From: Clostridia bacterium
GTDB lineage: Bacteria > Bacillota_A > Clostridia > Christensenellales > Borkfalkiaceae
DNA length: 64,000 nt
Reading direction: 5' to 3'
Assembly (NCBI GenBank): GCA_017462825.1
Contig: JAFTQI010000017.1
Span: forward strand, 41,679 to 105,678
Shown: positions 51,543-60,122 of the stretch, piece by piece
How positions within the stretch are numbered: the stretch's first letter is position 1
Layout: the number at the start of each line of letters is the position of its first letter
Notes under the pieces: model-generated
Databases searched by the model: none
Seen by the model: the letters and a program-made list of their open reading frames with translations, nothing else
Told to the model about the DNA's origin: nothing
Translations under genes and position numbers: made by a program

Positions 51543-52064
51543 TTATAATAACCAGGTATCTAAACCCGACTTTTCATTTGATTTTTTGGGCGTAACCGTC
51601 GGTTTTTTGAACGTTTTTACGCGTTTTTTCACATCCGAATCGTCTTGTAAATACGCCGCAAGCTCGGGAATCCCCGCTCCCGTAAACGAACTTACGGCAA
51701 AAATCTTTTTACAGCCCGCAAGCTGTAACCACCTGCGCACCCGTTCTACGTTCGCATCGGGCTTATCAATACCCGTGATGATTCCAATCGCTTCGCGATT
51801 GACCATACTCGTAAGACAGGGCGAGAAAATGGAATACGGTTCGTTTGCCGAAAGCACCAACCCAACGACGTCCGCCTCGTAGGCATAAAGCGCCAACGCG
51901 CCGCTCGTTTCACGGCGTTCGGTGTATTCGCCCGGCGTGTCGATTACGGTGTCGAGATAATTGACGTACTGTGTTTTATAATATTTGATTTCTTCGCCGC
52001 GCAAAGCCTGCGTAAGGGTAGTTTTCCCCGCCGCGACCCTGCCGAACAACATAATTTTTTTCAT
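51543..52064 (-). CDS. eutP: EutP/PduV-type GTPase-like BMC protein
   Basis: About 173 residues from ATG 52064 (MKKIMLFGRVAAGKTTLTQ). P-loop GRVAAGKT (residues 8-15), DTVIDTPGEYTERR (switch/Walker B), NKxD-like TGIDKPDANVERV, and SSFTG near the end, the pattern of EutP/PduV, proteins linked to BMCs as acetate-kinase-like or movement-related GTPases. The C-terminal tail (KKSNEKSGLDTWLL) is basic and ends in a hydrophobic patch. No clear ribosome binding site precedes it; the start overlaps the eutS stop region, suggesting coupling. Confidence 0.9.
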   Translation of the reverse strand: MKKIMLFGRVAAGKTTLTQALRGEEIKYYKTQYVNYLDTVIDTPGEYTERRETSGALALYAYEADVVGLVLSANEPYSIFSPCLTSMVNREAIGIITGIDKPDANVERVRRWLQLAGCKKIFAVSSFTGAGIPELAAYLQDDSDVKKRVKTFKKPTVTPKKSNEKSGLDTWLL

Positions 52065-52072
52065 AATAACGA

Positions 52073-52438
52073 TTAGGTTTTTGTCACGTCGCAGCAAATA
52101 TAATCGAGCTTCTTAACGAAATATTCGCGGATCGCCGTGAATGCCGACTCCACCGAGGAAACCGAACCCGTAATAATAAGCGTACCCGTGAATCTATCCA
52201 CAAACCCGATTTCCGCGCCCGAAGACTTCATCGCAATATCCGCCGCGATGACCGCACTTTCGTAAGGAATAACAGTCAAAACGCCGATCGCGCTGCGCGT
52301 ATAATCCGCTTGGGGGTCTAAGCCAAGCTTGGTATAAAGCACTTCACCGGGGTTTGCGATGATGTGACAAAGAGTAATTTGTTTCCCGGGAACGAATTCT
52401 TGTATAATTCTCGGGGGCATTTTTTCGTGAATATCCAT
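52073..52438 (-). CDS. eutS: BMC shell protein, EutS/PduU type (circularly permuted BMC-H)
   Basis: 121 residues. Begins RIIQEFVPGKQITLCHIIANP, the N-terminal beta-barrel strand unique to EutS/PduU, then a permuted BMC fold with VGLL-like IGVLTVIPYESAVIAADIAMKSSGAE and TGSVSSVESAFTAIREYF. The hexamer forms a capped pore in the shell. Between eutP (9-base overlap of leader) and the intergenic repeat copy A. Length normal. Confidence 0.95.
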   Translation of the reverse strand: MDIHEKMPPRIIQEFVPGKQITLCHIIANPGEVLYTKLGLDPQADYTRSAIGVLTVIPYESAVIAADIAMKSSGAEIGFVDRFTGTLIITGSVSSVESAFTAIREYFVKKLDYICCDVTKT

Positions 52439-52501
52439 AGTTCACTCCTAAATGGTTTTTGTAAATTTGAAATTGTTTCGTATATATCGCCGAAAACGTC
52501 G

Positions 52502-52552
52502 GATATGCGAGCACTTCAAGGCGCCGTAAGGGAGCATACCTATATAGGAATA
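52502..52552. repeat. BMC-locus intergenic repeat, copy A (partial)
   Basis: GATATGCGAGCACTTCAAGG then CGCCGTAAGGGAGCATACC. Matches copies at 60489 and 63304. Lies between the activase stop and eutS start. Confidence 0.7.
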
Positions 52553-52635
52553 CTAAAAACAATATCTCGTTTAATACACGTCGCCCATAGCAATACGCGC
52601 TATCTTAAAAAATGTCAGCAAGACACTAAATCTCG

Positions 52636-52656
52636 TCCGCCGAGACTCTCGGCTTA
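52636..52656 (-). promoter_or_regulatory. Stem-loop on the activase stop codon
   Basis: Minus strand: the TAA is followed by GCCGAG-AGT-CTCGGC. One of three such hairpins (with 53474-53491 and 58008-58025). Confidence 0.55.
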
Positions 52657-53439
52657 GCCGCCGATTTGGCACTTTAAGCCGCTCTCTTCCGCCACCGACA
52701 GCAAATACTCCATTCTCTCCTGTGAGGGCGGCTCGATATCTTTGAGCGAATAATTACGCTCCAAGCCGGCGTATTTATCCTGCCCTAAACGGTGGTACGG
52801 AAGCAAATGATGTTCTTTGACCCCAGGCAGGGTCGCGGCGAATTTCGAAATCGCGCGAATTTCTTCCGCGGTATCGTTAAAGCCAGGTACAACAGGCGTG
52901 CGGATAATCAATTCCACGCCGCTTGCTGCGAGCTTTTTTGCATTCTCCAAAATCCGCTCGTTGGGCGCGCCCGTGTATTCCTTATGCTTTGCCGAATCCA
53001 TGTGTTTGACGTCCATTAAATACAAATCTAAGTACGGCAAAATCTTTTCAATCGTTTCATACGGTGCGTTGGCAGTCGACTCCACCGCCGTATGCAAACC
53101 GTATTCTTGGCAAGCACGGAGCAAATCCCGCGCAAAATCGGGTTGACCTAAGATTTCACCGCCCGAAAGGGTCACTCCGCCGCCGCTGCGCCGATAAAAA
53201 TTCTCGTCCGCAAGAATTTCGGGCATAATCTCGTCCACCGTCACGTCCTTACCGACAATCTTTTCCTTACCGTTTTCGAGCATCGTTTGAATCTCATAGG
53301 ACTGCGATTCAGGATTACAGCACCATGCACAACGCATAAAGCAACCTTTAAAAAAGACAATGGTACGGATTCCCGGTCCGTCATGGATCGAGAATCTTTG
53401 AATATTGAATATTCTACCTTTCGTCTTGTAATGACTCAT
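52654..53439 (-). CDS. Glycyl-radical enzyme activating enzyme
   Basis: About 261 residues from ATG 53439 (MSHYKTKGRIFNIQRFS), with GGAAAGGAAAG upstream. Radical-SAM protein: FKGCFMRCAWCCNPES holds the C-x3-C-x2-C cluster, followed by GGGVTLSGGEILGQPDF (SAM-binding G-G-E), the ESTANAP region and LIIRTPVVPGFND. It makes the glycyl radical on the adjacent dehydratase. There is no ferredoxin-type insert with two extra 4Fe-4S Cys sets after the radical-SAM motif, unlike many activases for B12-independent dehydratases; the linker runs straight to the SAM region. Encoded directly after the dehydratase (50 bp). Confidence 0.94.
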   Translation of the reverse strand: MSHYKTKGRIFNIQRFSIHDGPGIRTIVFFKGCFMRCAWCCNPESQSYEIQTMLENGKEKIVGKDVTVDEIMPEILADENFYRRSGGGVTLSGGEILGQPDFARDLLRACQEYGLHTAVESTANAPYETIEKILPYLDLYLMDVKHMDSAKHKEYTGAPNERILENAKKLAASGVELIIRTPVVPGFNDTAEEIRAISKFAATLPGVKEHHLLPYHRLGQDKYAGLERNYSLKDIEPPSQERMEYLLSVAEESGLKCQIGG

Positions 53440-53473
53440 AGTCGCTTTCCTTTTCTTTCCGCATTTATGGTCC

Positions 53474-53491
53474 GCGGTAGCGCACCGCTTA
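53474..53491 (-). promoter_or_regulatory. Stem-loop on the dehydratase stop codon
   Basis: Minus strand: TAA then GCGGT-GCGCT-ACCGC, then GG. Similar to that after eutN. Confidence 0.55.
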
Positions 53492-56020
53492 GAAGCCCTG
53501 TTCGGTACGATTGATAATATCGTCCTGTAACGAACGGGACAAGGTCGTGAACAACGCGCTGTAACCTGCAACGCGGACAACCAAGGTCTTGTATTTTTCG
53601 GGGTTCTTTTGAGCGTCCAAAAGGGTTTCGCGCGTAACCACGTTAAACTGCATATGCATGCCCTTTTGATCGAAATAAGAACGAATCAACGCCGCAAATT
53701 TCGTAAGCCCGCTCATACCCGCAAGCGCCGACGGATGGAACTTTTGATTCAAAAGCGTACCGTTGCTCGCTACGCCTTGTTCGAGTCTTGCCACCGAATT
53801 TGCCGTCGCCGTAGGCCCTTTCACGTCTCTACCCGACGCAGGACCGATACCGTCCGCAATTGGCGTAAAGGCAAGTCTGCCGTCGGGCGTTGCACCCGTT
53901 TGCGCGCCAAGGGGCACGTTTGCTGATACGGGGTACAACCCAGCTTGGAAAATACCGCCGCGAGGGTTCTTATATTTTTCTACTTCCTTGGTGTACGAGT
54001 TGCCAACTTCGCGTGCGAACATATCCGCTTCGTAAATATCGTTGCCGTATTTAGGACAGGTTTCATCGATCAAACGCTTGATTTCGCGGTATCTTGCCTT
54101 TTTATCGGCAGGAATTCCGCTTGCCGTCGTCACTTCTTGATAGATCGCGCGAATCACGCCTTCCGTTACTTCCACGCCTTCTTCCGCAAGCGAACAAGCC
54201 ACTTCGTTTGTGATTCTTTCCGCCGCGCTACCCGTCACACCGTAGCCGAAATTCGCTTGAATCGCTTCTTTCAACTCGGACATGGTTACCGTCTTTTGCT
54301 CAAATACAAGTTGTTTGACCGCGAGCAAACCATCCGTGTTGTTCGCAATGCCAAAGCCCTGAGGCCCTGTGAAATTATAGATTGCGCCACCCTCTTGCAG
54401 GGATTTTCCGCGACCGATACAGTCGTCTACCATGCAGGATTGGAAAGGCAAAGGACAACGAGTCGCATGCGCCACGTCGATCGCGTTGTTCGCGTTTACA
54501 AGCAATTTAATGAAATAGTTTTGTTGGGTCTTGTACGCATTGAAGAATTCTTCAAAGGTTTGCATTTGCGTAACGTCGCCCGTTTCAGGCCCGATTTGTA
54601 CGCCTTTATCCACACCGTTCGAGAACACAAGCTCCATCGGACGGCACATATTAAAGAACGCCGCGTCGTGCCAACCGTCCGTCTTTGCGCCCTTTTGCGG
54701 TTCTACGCAACCGATAATGCAATAATCTCTCGCATCTTCGAGCGTAAGTCCGCGCGCCATAATGGACGGAATGATAACTTCATCGTTATAATAAGCAGGC
54801 AAGCCCGTACCCAAACGGGTCAACGCCGCCGCTTTAATCATCAAGGGTTGAGGCGTACCGTTCCATACGCGAATGGAAATGGACGGTTGAGGAAGGGGCA
54901 CGTGCATAGCCGCTTCCAAGCACATATACGACAAATCGTTCGTCGCATCCATGCCGTGGATATCTTGACCGCCGACAATCAAGTTTTGGAACATACCGTA
55001 GCCTGCAAACCCGTCCGCCGAACCTGCGTCACGCACTTTATTGATGTCATTGAGTTTTACCCAAATACAGTCGATAAGCTCTTGCGCTTGCTCGAGCGTA
55101 AGCTTCCCTTCGTCAATATCTTTCTTATAGAAGGGGTACATGTACTGATCGAAACGACCGGGAGAGATGGAATGACCGCTCGATTCCACTTGCAACAAAA
55201 GCTGTACGAACCAGAAAGATTGACAAGCTTCATGGAAATCTCTCGCCCCAAATTCGGGTACGTGCATACAGTTTTTCGCGATTTTTTCAAGCTCCGCTTT
55301 GCGTTCAGCGTTACGTTCCTTGCTCGCCATTTCCTTAGCAAGCTTTGCATATCTTCTCGCATATTCTACCGCCGCTTCGCACGATTCGATAACCGCGCGG
55401 AGGAAGTTACTTCTTTGTACGTATTCGGGATCGGAAACGTCGAGCTTTTGAAGCGCCGACAAAGCTTCCGCCATAATGCCGCGATAGCCTTGCTTTAAGA
55501 CTTTTTCATAGTTGACGTTCACGTGTCCGATACCGTTATAGAAATAGTTACCGGGGGTGAACATACCGTGCTTCACGAACGCTTCGTACGCCTCGGGCGC
55601 CATATTCGCTTTCGCAAGATCGCTATTCGTCTTTCCTTTCCAATAGGGATACGCGCCGCGAAGTTCTTGCTTCGTCTTTTCACTGATGAAGAACGGGTCC
55701 GCCGCACGGGTTGCGACCGTGTCGAATTCCGCTTCCAACCATTCGTAGGAATATTCAGGGAAAACCTGACAGCCGCGCGGAGCAACCGTCGCACTACCGA
55801 CAACGAGTTCGTTGTCGCGAATCACGATGGGAATATTGCGCAAAATGTGCGCAAACGCCGCGCTTCTACGCAAAATGATGGGCAACGCTTCCGTTTGCTT
55901 ATAACTTTCCGTCACTAGAAGTCCGCGTGCAGACTCAATTTCAGGCATTTTTTCATAGAGCGCATTCACCAATTTTTCTATTCTTGCGCTTTTTTCAATG
56001 ACAAATTTGATGTTTTCCAT
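53489..56020 (-). CDS. Glycyl-radical propanediol/glycerol dehydratase
   Basis: 843 residues, the normal size. B12-independent diol dehydratase: the radical removes a hydroxyl from 1,2-propanediol to give propionaldehyde inside the BMC. Active-site Cys-Glu motif DYCIIGCVEPQKGAKTDGWHD (Cys about residue 435; the PQ-x-G-K-T-D-G extension marks the diol/glycerol dehydratase branch), WNG-type substrate region RVWNGTPQPL, and the C-terminal glycyl-radical loop VVRVAGYSALFTTL (radical Gly about residue 818). The presence of a class II aldolase, PduP and PduL around it favours 1,2-propanediol as substrate over glycerol or choline. Intact by eye. Confidence 0.94.
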   Translation of the reverse strand: MENIKFVIEKSARIEKLVNALYEKMPEIESARGLLVTESYKQTEALPIILRRSAAFAHILRNIPIVIRDNELVVGSATVAPRGCQVFPEYSYEWLEAEFDTVATRAADPFFISEKTKQELRGAYPYWKGKTNSDLAKANMAPEAYEAFVKHGMFTPGNYFYNGIGHVNVNYEKVLKQGYRGIMAEALSALQKLDVSDPEYVQRSNFLRAVIESCEAAVEYARRYAKLAKEMASKERNAERKAELEKIAKNCMHVPEFGARDFHEACQSFWFVQLLLQVESSGHSISPGRFDQYMYPFYKKDIDEGKLTLEQAQELIDCIWVKLNDINKVRDAGSADGFAGYGMFQNLIVGGQDIHGMDATNDLSYMCLEAAMHVPLPQPSISIRVWNGTPQPLMIKAAALTRLGTGLPAYYNDEVIIPSIMARGLTLEDARDYCIIGCVEPQKGAKTDGWHDAAFFNMCRPMELVFSNGVDKGVQIGPETGDVTQMQTFEEFFNAYKTQQNYFIKLLVNANNAIDVAHATRCPLPFQSCMVDDCIGRGKSLQEGGAIYNFTGPQGFGIANNTDGLLAVKQLVFEQKTVTMSELKEAIQANFGYGVTGSAAERITNEVACSLAEEGVEVTEGVIRAIYQEVTTASGIPADKKARYREIKRLIDETCPKYGNDIYEADMFAREVGNSYTKEVEKYKNPRGGIFQAGLYPVSANVPLGAQTGATPDGRLAFTPIADGIGPASGRDVKGPTATANSVARLEQGVASNGTLLNQKFHPSALAGMSGLTKFAALIRSYFDQKGMHMQFNVVTRETLLDAQKNPEKYKTLVVRVAGYSALFTTLSRSLQDDIINRTEQGF

Positions 56021-56039
56021 ACTTATTTACACCTTTCAT

Positions 56040-56057
56040 CGCATACCTGCCCTGCGC
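56040..56057. repeat. Copy of dispersed GC-rich motif in the BMC operon
   Basis: CGCATACCTGCCCTGCGC between pduT stop and dehydratase start; a TGCGCA/TGCGCA palindrome follows. Confidence 0.5.
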
Positions 56058-56079
56058 ATTTGCGCAAAACAGTGAATTT

Positions 56080-56625
56080 TTAAAGCTGATTCCAAAGATC
56101 CGCGTGGGGAGCTGCAATCACCGAAGTCGAAGAAAGCTGACCGCTTGTAATCGCGTAATTTGCGCCGGCTTCCACCGCCGCCGTCACGTCGCCGACTTCG
56201 CCAGTAAGCATAATCACGCCCTTGCCTCCCATACCGCGCGAAACGCGAAGATCGAAAATTTCCACTTTCGCCGTCTTGACCGCAATATCCGCTGCCTTGA
56301 TCGTCGTCGCCGCCGAGTACGTTTCGATAAGTCCAAGCGAACCTTTTCTTTCGCTCGTTTGCGTGCCGAAGAGCGCCTTAATGACTTGTTCGTCGATACG
56401 GCCCATAATCGAGCTGTCGATAATGTATCCTTCAAACTTTGCTTGTACGTGGTTGACCGCCGCCGTCACGTTTGAGATTGAGCCCGTCAAAATAATTTCA
56501 TATTTTCCGGGACAAGAAGGATGCGCCGCAATCAGCTCTACGCCCGCGCTCTTGAGTGCCGCGTCCGTTGCTTCCACACCTTTAGGAATACTCTTTAATT
56601 CAATTACACCGATTGCTTTAAACAT
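56080..56625 (-). CDS. pduT: BMC-T shell protein, PduT-like
   Basis: 181 residues with two BMC domains: residues 1-88 (GVIELKSIPKGVEATDAAL) and 90-181 (GLIETYSAATTIKAADIAV). Cys38 in AAHPSCPGKYEIIL is at the position where PduT of Salmonella binds a 4Fe-4S cluster in the trimer pore, so this shell protein may pass electrons. It overlaps the stop of pduS (TAATG), an enzyme that also carries Fe-S clusters; together they could exchange electrons across the shell. Confidence 0.92.
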   Translation of the reverse strand: MFKAIGVIELKSIPKGVEATDAALKSAGVELIAAHPSCPGKYEIILTGSISNVTAAVNHVQAKFEGYIIDSSIMGRIDEQVIKALFGTQTSERKGSLGLIETYSAATTIKAADIAVKTAKVEIFDLRVSRGMGGKGVIMLTGEVGDVTAAVEAGANYAITSGQLSSTSVIAAPHADLWNQL

Positions 56626-57944
56626 TATGCTTCATCCTTTTCTATGATAATTCTATCGCTATATACGCTTACTTTGCCCGAAATGGACGCGTATTGGGGA
56701 AGAGAAAGTCCTTCCGCCGCTTCCGCGATTTTGTCGCCTTTTTTTACGTATACCCCATCTTCTACACAAGGCACGCTCGGCGCGCCGATGTGTTGACGAA
56801 GTAAAATTTCCACTCTAGAATAGTTGGTTTGTTGACCGATATATTTCCCGACTTTATCAAACCTTGCCACACCCAGTGTGTTTGCCCAACGCTCGGAGGG
56901 TACCATTCGCCAACCTCTTTCCGGCGCGGGATAAACGTCCTCTTTTCCAACGTAGCGCATCTTGTTTTTCGCAAGAAGCGCTTTGTACTCGTTGATGACC
57001 GCCTTAGGTGAAATCCCTTGACAGCAAGCAAGAGATTCGCAAATACCGCAACCGCAACAAAGAGTCGCCGAAATGACCATTTCAGGGAGTACGGTAGCCG
57101 CACCCTTCGCCGTCCGCACCATTTTATGCGGCTCGAGCGGATACCCCAAAAGGTGTCTCGGGCACATATCCGTACAACGGGTACATTGACAGCACGCCGT
57201 TTCCGCCCTTGCAATCGACTTATCCCCGTCCAAGAATTTGGACTGCGCCGCCTCGCAATTTTCGGGTAGAATCAAAAGCCCTTTCGTGGTTTTTGTAATT
57301 ACCGCACTGTCGGGATCTATCACTTTACCCATCGAAGGACCGCCGTCCAAAACGATATGTCCTTCGGGGATTATGATCGAATTTTTGTTGAAAAGTTCCG
57401 CCACGGTAACGCCGATAGGAACTTTCACCACAATCGCTTCGGGGATATTCCCTGCAATCGTGAGATATTTTTCCGTAAGGTTTTCCCCACGCTTTAACTT
57501 CACCGCGATATTGTAGAAAGTTTCTACGTTCAAAACGATTACCCCTGCGGTGATGGGGAGATTCCCAGGTCGCACTACGCGCCCCGTCGCTTGATATATC
57601 AAGCTAATTTCATCGCCCATCGGATACACGTCGGGCAACGTTCTTAAAATAATTCTATCCGCAAGCTTCGTTCCGTCTTTCAGCTTTAAACGGATTGCCG
57701 TATGCTCTTTCACGCACAAAAGCGCGCAAGGGATTTTTGCATAGTCAAGCACTGCTTGAATCCCCGAAAGGACCGTCGGCATTTCTTTTTGAAGAAGAAT
57801 ATAGTCGGTATAGAGCAAAGGCTCGCATTCCGCGCCGTTTATGACAAGCGTATCCGCCCCGTCCGCTAATTTTGCGTACGAGGGAAAACCTGCGCCACCT
57901 GCGCCGACTATTCCGGATTCTTTCATCAGTTCTTTCAATTCCAT
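56625..57944 (-). CDS. pduS: PduS-like flavo/iron-sulfur NADH-dependent reductase (RnfC-like)
   Basis: 439 residues. N-terminal NADH-binding Gly-rich segment (VGAGGAGFPSYAKLADGAD), RnfC-like FMN region with GAECEPLLYTDY, SLBB domain, then two 4Fe-4S motifs: CCQCTRCTDMCPRHLLGYPL (C-x2-C-x3-C-x3-P) and LCCGCGICESLACCQG. PduS reduces cobalamin in B12-dependent loci; in glycyl-radical loci it is thought to supply or recycle electrons/NAD. No clear ribosome binding site at its ATG (TTGTTATTATG). Followed by pduT with TAATG overlap. Confidence 0.92.
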   Translation of the reverse strand: MELKELMKESGIVGAGGAGFPSYAKLADGADTLVINGAECEPLLYTDYILLQKEMPTVLSGIQAVLDYAKIPCALLCVKEHTAIRLKLKDGTKLADRIILRTLPDVYPMGDEISLIYQATGRVVRPGNLPITAGVIVLNVETFYNIAVKLKRGENLTEKYLTIAGNIPEAIVVKVPIGVTVAELFNKNSIIIPEGHIVLDGGPSMGKVIDPDSAVITKTTKGLLILPENCEAAQSKFLDGDKSIARAETACCQCTRCTDMCPRHLLGYPLEPHKMVRTAKGAATVLPEMVISATLCCGCGICESLACCQGISPKAVINEYKALLAKNKMRYVGKEDVYPAPERGWRMVPSERWANTLGVARFDKVGKYIGQQTNYSRVEILLRQHIGAPSVPCVEDGVYVKKGDKIAEAAEGLSLPQYASISGKVSVYSDRIIIEKDEA

Positions 57945-58007
57945 AATAACAATGACCTACCTTCTAATCAAGGTAATACTAATACGGCAAGACCCTAAGA
58001 CTTGCCC

Positions 58008-58025
58008 GCGGTGGCTCACCGCTTA
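58008..58025 (-). promoter_or_regulatory. Stem-loop on the eutN stop codon
   Basis: Minus strand: TAA followed by GCGGTG-AGC-CACCGC, then GGGCAAG. Another hairpin GCAAG...CTTGC follows. Confidence 0.55.
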
Positions 58026-58274
58026 ATAATCGACGATACCTACTATCACCGCATCACAAGGCGCGTTCGTATTCAGAAGCGCAAGACGCGCAGAACTGCC
58101 CGTCGTGATGAGTACGGTTTCCCCGATACCTGCGCCAACGCTATCCACAGCAATGATAAATTCACCCGTAAGCTCGCCGTTTTTCATGATTTCCACTTCC
58201 ATAAACTTCGAGCCCACCAAGGATTCTTGCTTTCTCGTGGAAACGATGTGCCCTCTGATAATTCCTCTTAACAT
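58023..58274 (-). CDS. eutN: BMC vertex protein EutN/CcmL family
   Basis: 83 residues. Pentameric BMC-P shell protein: begins MLRGIIRGHIVSTRKQESLVGSKF and has IIAVDSVGAGIGETVLITTGSSARLAL, the EutN core. Pentamers cap icosahedral vertices. Follows pduL by 4 bp with AAGGAG seven bases upstream of its ATG. The stop codon is in a stem-loop. Confidence 0.96.
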   Translation of the reverse strand: MLRGIIRGHIVSTRKQESLVGSKFMEVEIMKNGELTGEFIIAVDSVGAGIGETVLITTGSSARLALLNTNAPCDAVIVGIVDY

Positions 58275-58278
58275 ACCG

Positions 58279-58944
58279 TTACTCCTTTACAACTTTGACT
58301 TTAGAGCCGTTGCCGATCCCGACCGCGTTTGCGTCATCCGTATCCACGTGCATTTCCAAGCGGAAATCCTTATGCACGCGCACTTGTACGTCATACCAAC
58401 GCGTACGGCGTTTTCCATTCACGTCCACCGTAACGTAATCGCCGTCTTTCACGCCAAACGCCGCGCCGTCCGCAGGCGACATATGGATATGCCTATTCGC
58501 GATAATACAGCCTTCCTTAAGCTGAACAACGCCCTTCGGCCCGATAATGGTTACGGGCGCAGAACCTTCCGTCTTGCCCGATTCTCTTACGGGGGGCTTA
58601 ACCTTCAACACGTAGGAATCCGTCGCGGAAATTTCCACCTGCGATTTCCCGCGAAGAGGGCCTAAAACGCGTACGTTTTCGATAGGGCGCATTGCAGGCC
58701 CAATCAACGTGAGCGTTTCTTTACAAGCATACTGACCGGGTTGAGAAAGGTCCTTCATCGGGGTAAGCTCGTAGCCAGCGCCAAAGAGGGTTTCCAAATC
58801 CGCCTTATTCAAATGAATATGCCGATTCGACACACCTACCGGCACTTCGCCGTTTGCATTCGAAGACGCGGGAATATCATTCCCGTCAATGTTCGCAAGT
58901 ACTTTTTTTACCAATTCCGCAATTTGCGCATTAGAAAATTCCAT
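58279..58944 (-). CDS. pduL: Phosphate propanoyltransferase PduL
   Basis: About 221 residues from ATG 58944 (MEFSNAQIAEL), preceded by GGAAGGAAAG. N-terminal 20 residues form an amphipathic helix (NAQIAELVKKVLANI), an encapsulation peptide. Two similar beta-barrel halves follow with VGVSNRHIHL and NRHIHMSPADG (zinc-binding His triads of PduL). It converts propionyl-CoA to propionyl-phosphate and recycles CoA inside the shell. Operon neighbours eutN and BMC-H genes. Confidence 0.96.
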   Translation of the reverse strand: MEFSNAQIAELVKKVLANIDGNDIPASSNANGEVPVGVSNRHIHLNKADLETLFGAGYELTPMKDLSQPGQYACKETLTLIGPAMRPIENVRVLGPLRGKSQVEISATDSYVLKVKPPVRESGKTEGSAPVTIIGPKGVVQLKEGCIIANRHIHMSPADGAAFGVKDGDYVTVDVNGKRRTRWYDVQVRVHKDFRLEMHVDTDDANAVGIGNGSKVKVVKE

Positions 58945-59040
58945 ATTCTTTCCTTCCAAAATTGTTTTTTTGCTAACTTAGCCAAGCGTAAAGGCGCGTA
59001 CGCGCGCGTACACAAAGCATTCAATATTATGAAAACTTCC

Positions 59041-59072
59041 CCGTACTGCCTGCCCTACGACAGGCAGTACGG
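59041..59072. promoter_or_regulatory. Intercistronic hairpin between BMC-H and pduL genes
   Basis: CCGTACTGCCTG / CAGGCAGTACGG, 12-bp perfect stem, 8-base loop. No T-tract, so more likely an mRNA processing/stability or attenuation element than a full terminator; 58945-59122 holds only this and a small GGGCGATAGCCC palindrome. Confidence 0.5.
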
Positions 59073-59122
59073 ATATTCCGTCTTTTTAAAATGTTGGGCT
59101 ATCGCCCTTTATCCACTTTAAA

Positions 59123-59395
59123 TTATTTGATCGAGGGAAGAAGTTTTTCAACGTCCATATGGGGACGAGGGATTACGTGCGTAGCGATAACTTCGCCAAG
59201 AACCGTAGCTGCTGCCGTACCAGCTTCAACTGCCGCCTTAACTGCGCCAACGTCGCCGCGAACCATAACGCTTACCAAACCGCTACCGATCTTTTCGCTG
59301 CCGATAAGTACAACGTTTGCCGCCTTTACCATAGCATCTGCTGCTTCGATTGCCGCTACAAGACCTCTGGTTTCAACCATACCCAATGCTTCCAT
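59123..59395 (-). CDS. BMC-H shell protein (PduA/PduJ-like), copy 1
   Basis: 90 residues. Single BMC domain: [65 protein letters not shown]. Hexamers build the shell facets; the pore loop (KIGSGLV) should pass small alcohols. Differs from the copy at 59812-60087 at only two residues (Val/Ala and Met/Ala). AGGAGG is at a good distance from the ATG. The high similarity suggests recent duplication or conversion. Confidence 0.96.
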   Translation of the reverse strand: MEALGMVETRGLVAAIEAADAMVKAANVVLIGSEKIGSGLVSVMVRGDVGAVKAAVEAGTAAATVLGEVIATHVIPRPHMDVEKLLPSIK

Positions 59396-59474
59396 TTGTT
59401 TAATCCTCCTAGATTAATTTTAATTTGTTTTTATTTTTATGTTTTCGGGCACTCCCCCCGAATTTGTTTTGTTA

Positions 59475-59747
59475 CTAGCCCGTCGTTAAGAATTTCATAA
59501 CGTCGGGGTGCGGGCGCGCGATTACCTCGCACACCTTTACGTTACCGACTTCCGCCGCCGCAGCTGCGCCCGCTTCGAGCGCCGCTTTAACCGCGGAAAC
59601 TTCACCTTCAACGACGATTGTGACCAATCGACCGCCGAGCCGCTTTTCTACGTGTATCAGCCGAACGTCGGCTGCTTTTACCATAGCGTCAAGCCCGGTG
59701 ATTGCGGCAACCATAGCCTGTACTTCGAGTAACGCTATTGCTTTCAT
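59475..59747 (-). CDS. BMC-H shell protein, divergent type
   Basis: About 90 residues from ATG 59747 (MKAIALLEVQAMVAAITGLD), with GGAAAGGAG upstream; the longer frame lacks support. The BMC fold is clear (AITGLDAMVKAADVRLIHVEKRLGGRL; VEGEVSAVKAALEAGAAAAAEV; VIARPHPDVMKFL). Its pore region (KRLGGRLV) differs from the two PduA-like copies flanking it, so the hexamer pore will have other chemistry. Sits between the duplicated copies, an arrangement that would arise from tandem duplication around it. Confidence 0.94.
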   Translation of the reverse strand: MKAIALLEVQAMVAAITGLDAMVKAADVRLIHVEKRLGGRLVTIVVEGEVSAVKAALEAGAAAAAEVGNVKVCEVIARPHPDVMKFLTTG

Positions 59748-59811
59748 TGAATTTCTCCTTTCCTGTTCTTTCAAAAATGTGGAGAAGGGTTTCCCCTTAT
59801 GCACTTTTTAA

Positions 59812-60087
59812 TTATTTGATCGAGGGAAGAAGTTTTTCAACGTCAGCGTGAGGACGAGGAATTACGTGCGTAGCGATAACTTCGCCAAGAGCCGTAGCTG
59901 CTGCCGTACCAGCTTCAACTGCCGCCTTAACTGCGCCAACGTCACCGCGAACCATAACGCTTACCAAACCGCTACCGATCTTTTCGCTACCGATAAGTAC
60001 AACGTTTGCCGCCTTTACCATAGCATCTGCTGCTTCGATTGCTGCAACCAAACCTCTGGTTTCAACCATACCCAATGCTTCCATCAT
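59812..60087 (-). CDS. BMC-H shell protein (PduA/PduJ-like), copy 2
   Basis: About 91 residues; start at the tandem ATG (MMEALGMVE), with AAGGAG ten bases before. Nearly identical to copy 1 (59123-59395): two substitutions in the last third. Same pore loop. Upstream neighbour is the longer BMC-H gene. Two almost equal genes suggest dosage of the main shell tile or gene conversion keeping them alike. Confidence 0.96.
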   Translation of the reverse strand: MMEALGMVETRGLVAAIEAADAMVKAANVVLIGSEKIGSGLVSVMVRGDVGAVKAAVEAGTAAATALGEVIATHVIPRPHADVEKLLPSIK

Positions 60088-60122
60088 AATTGTAATTCTC
60101 CTTAAATTATATTTTTTATTTT

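Noticed and set aside
53945..55498. 517-codon open frame on the plus strand
   Set aside because: It lies fully antisense to the glycyl-radical dehydratase, has Arg/Phe/Val-rich shadow composition and no family motifs.
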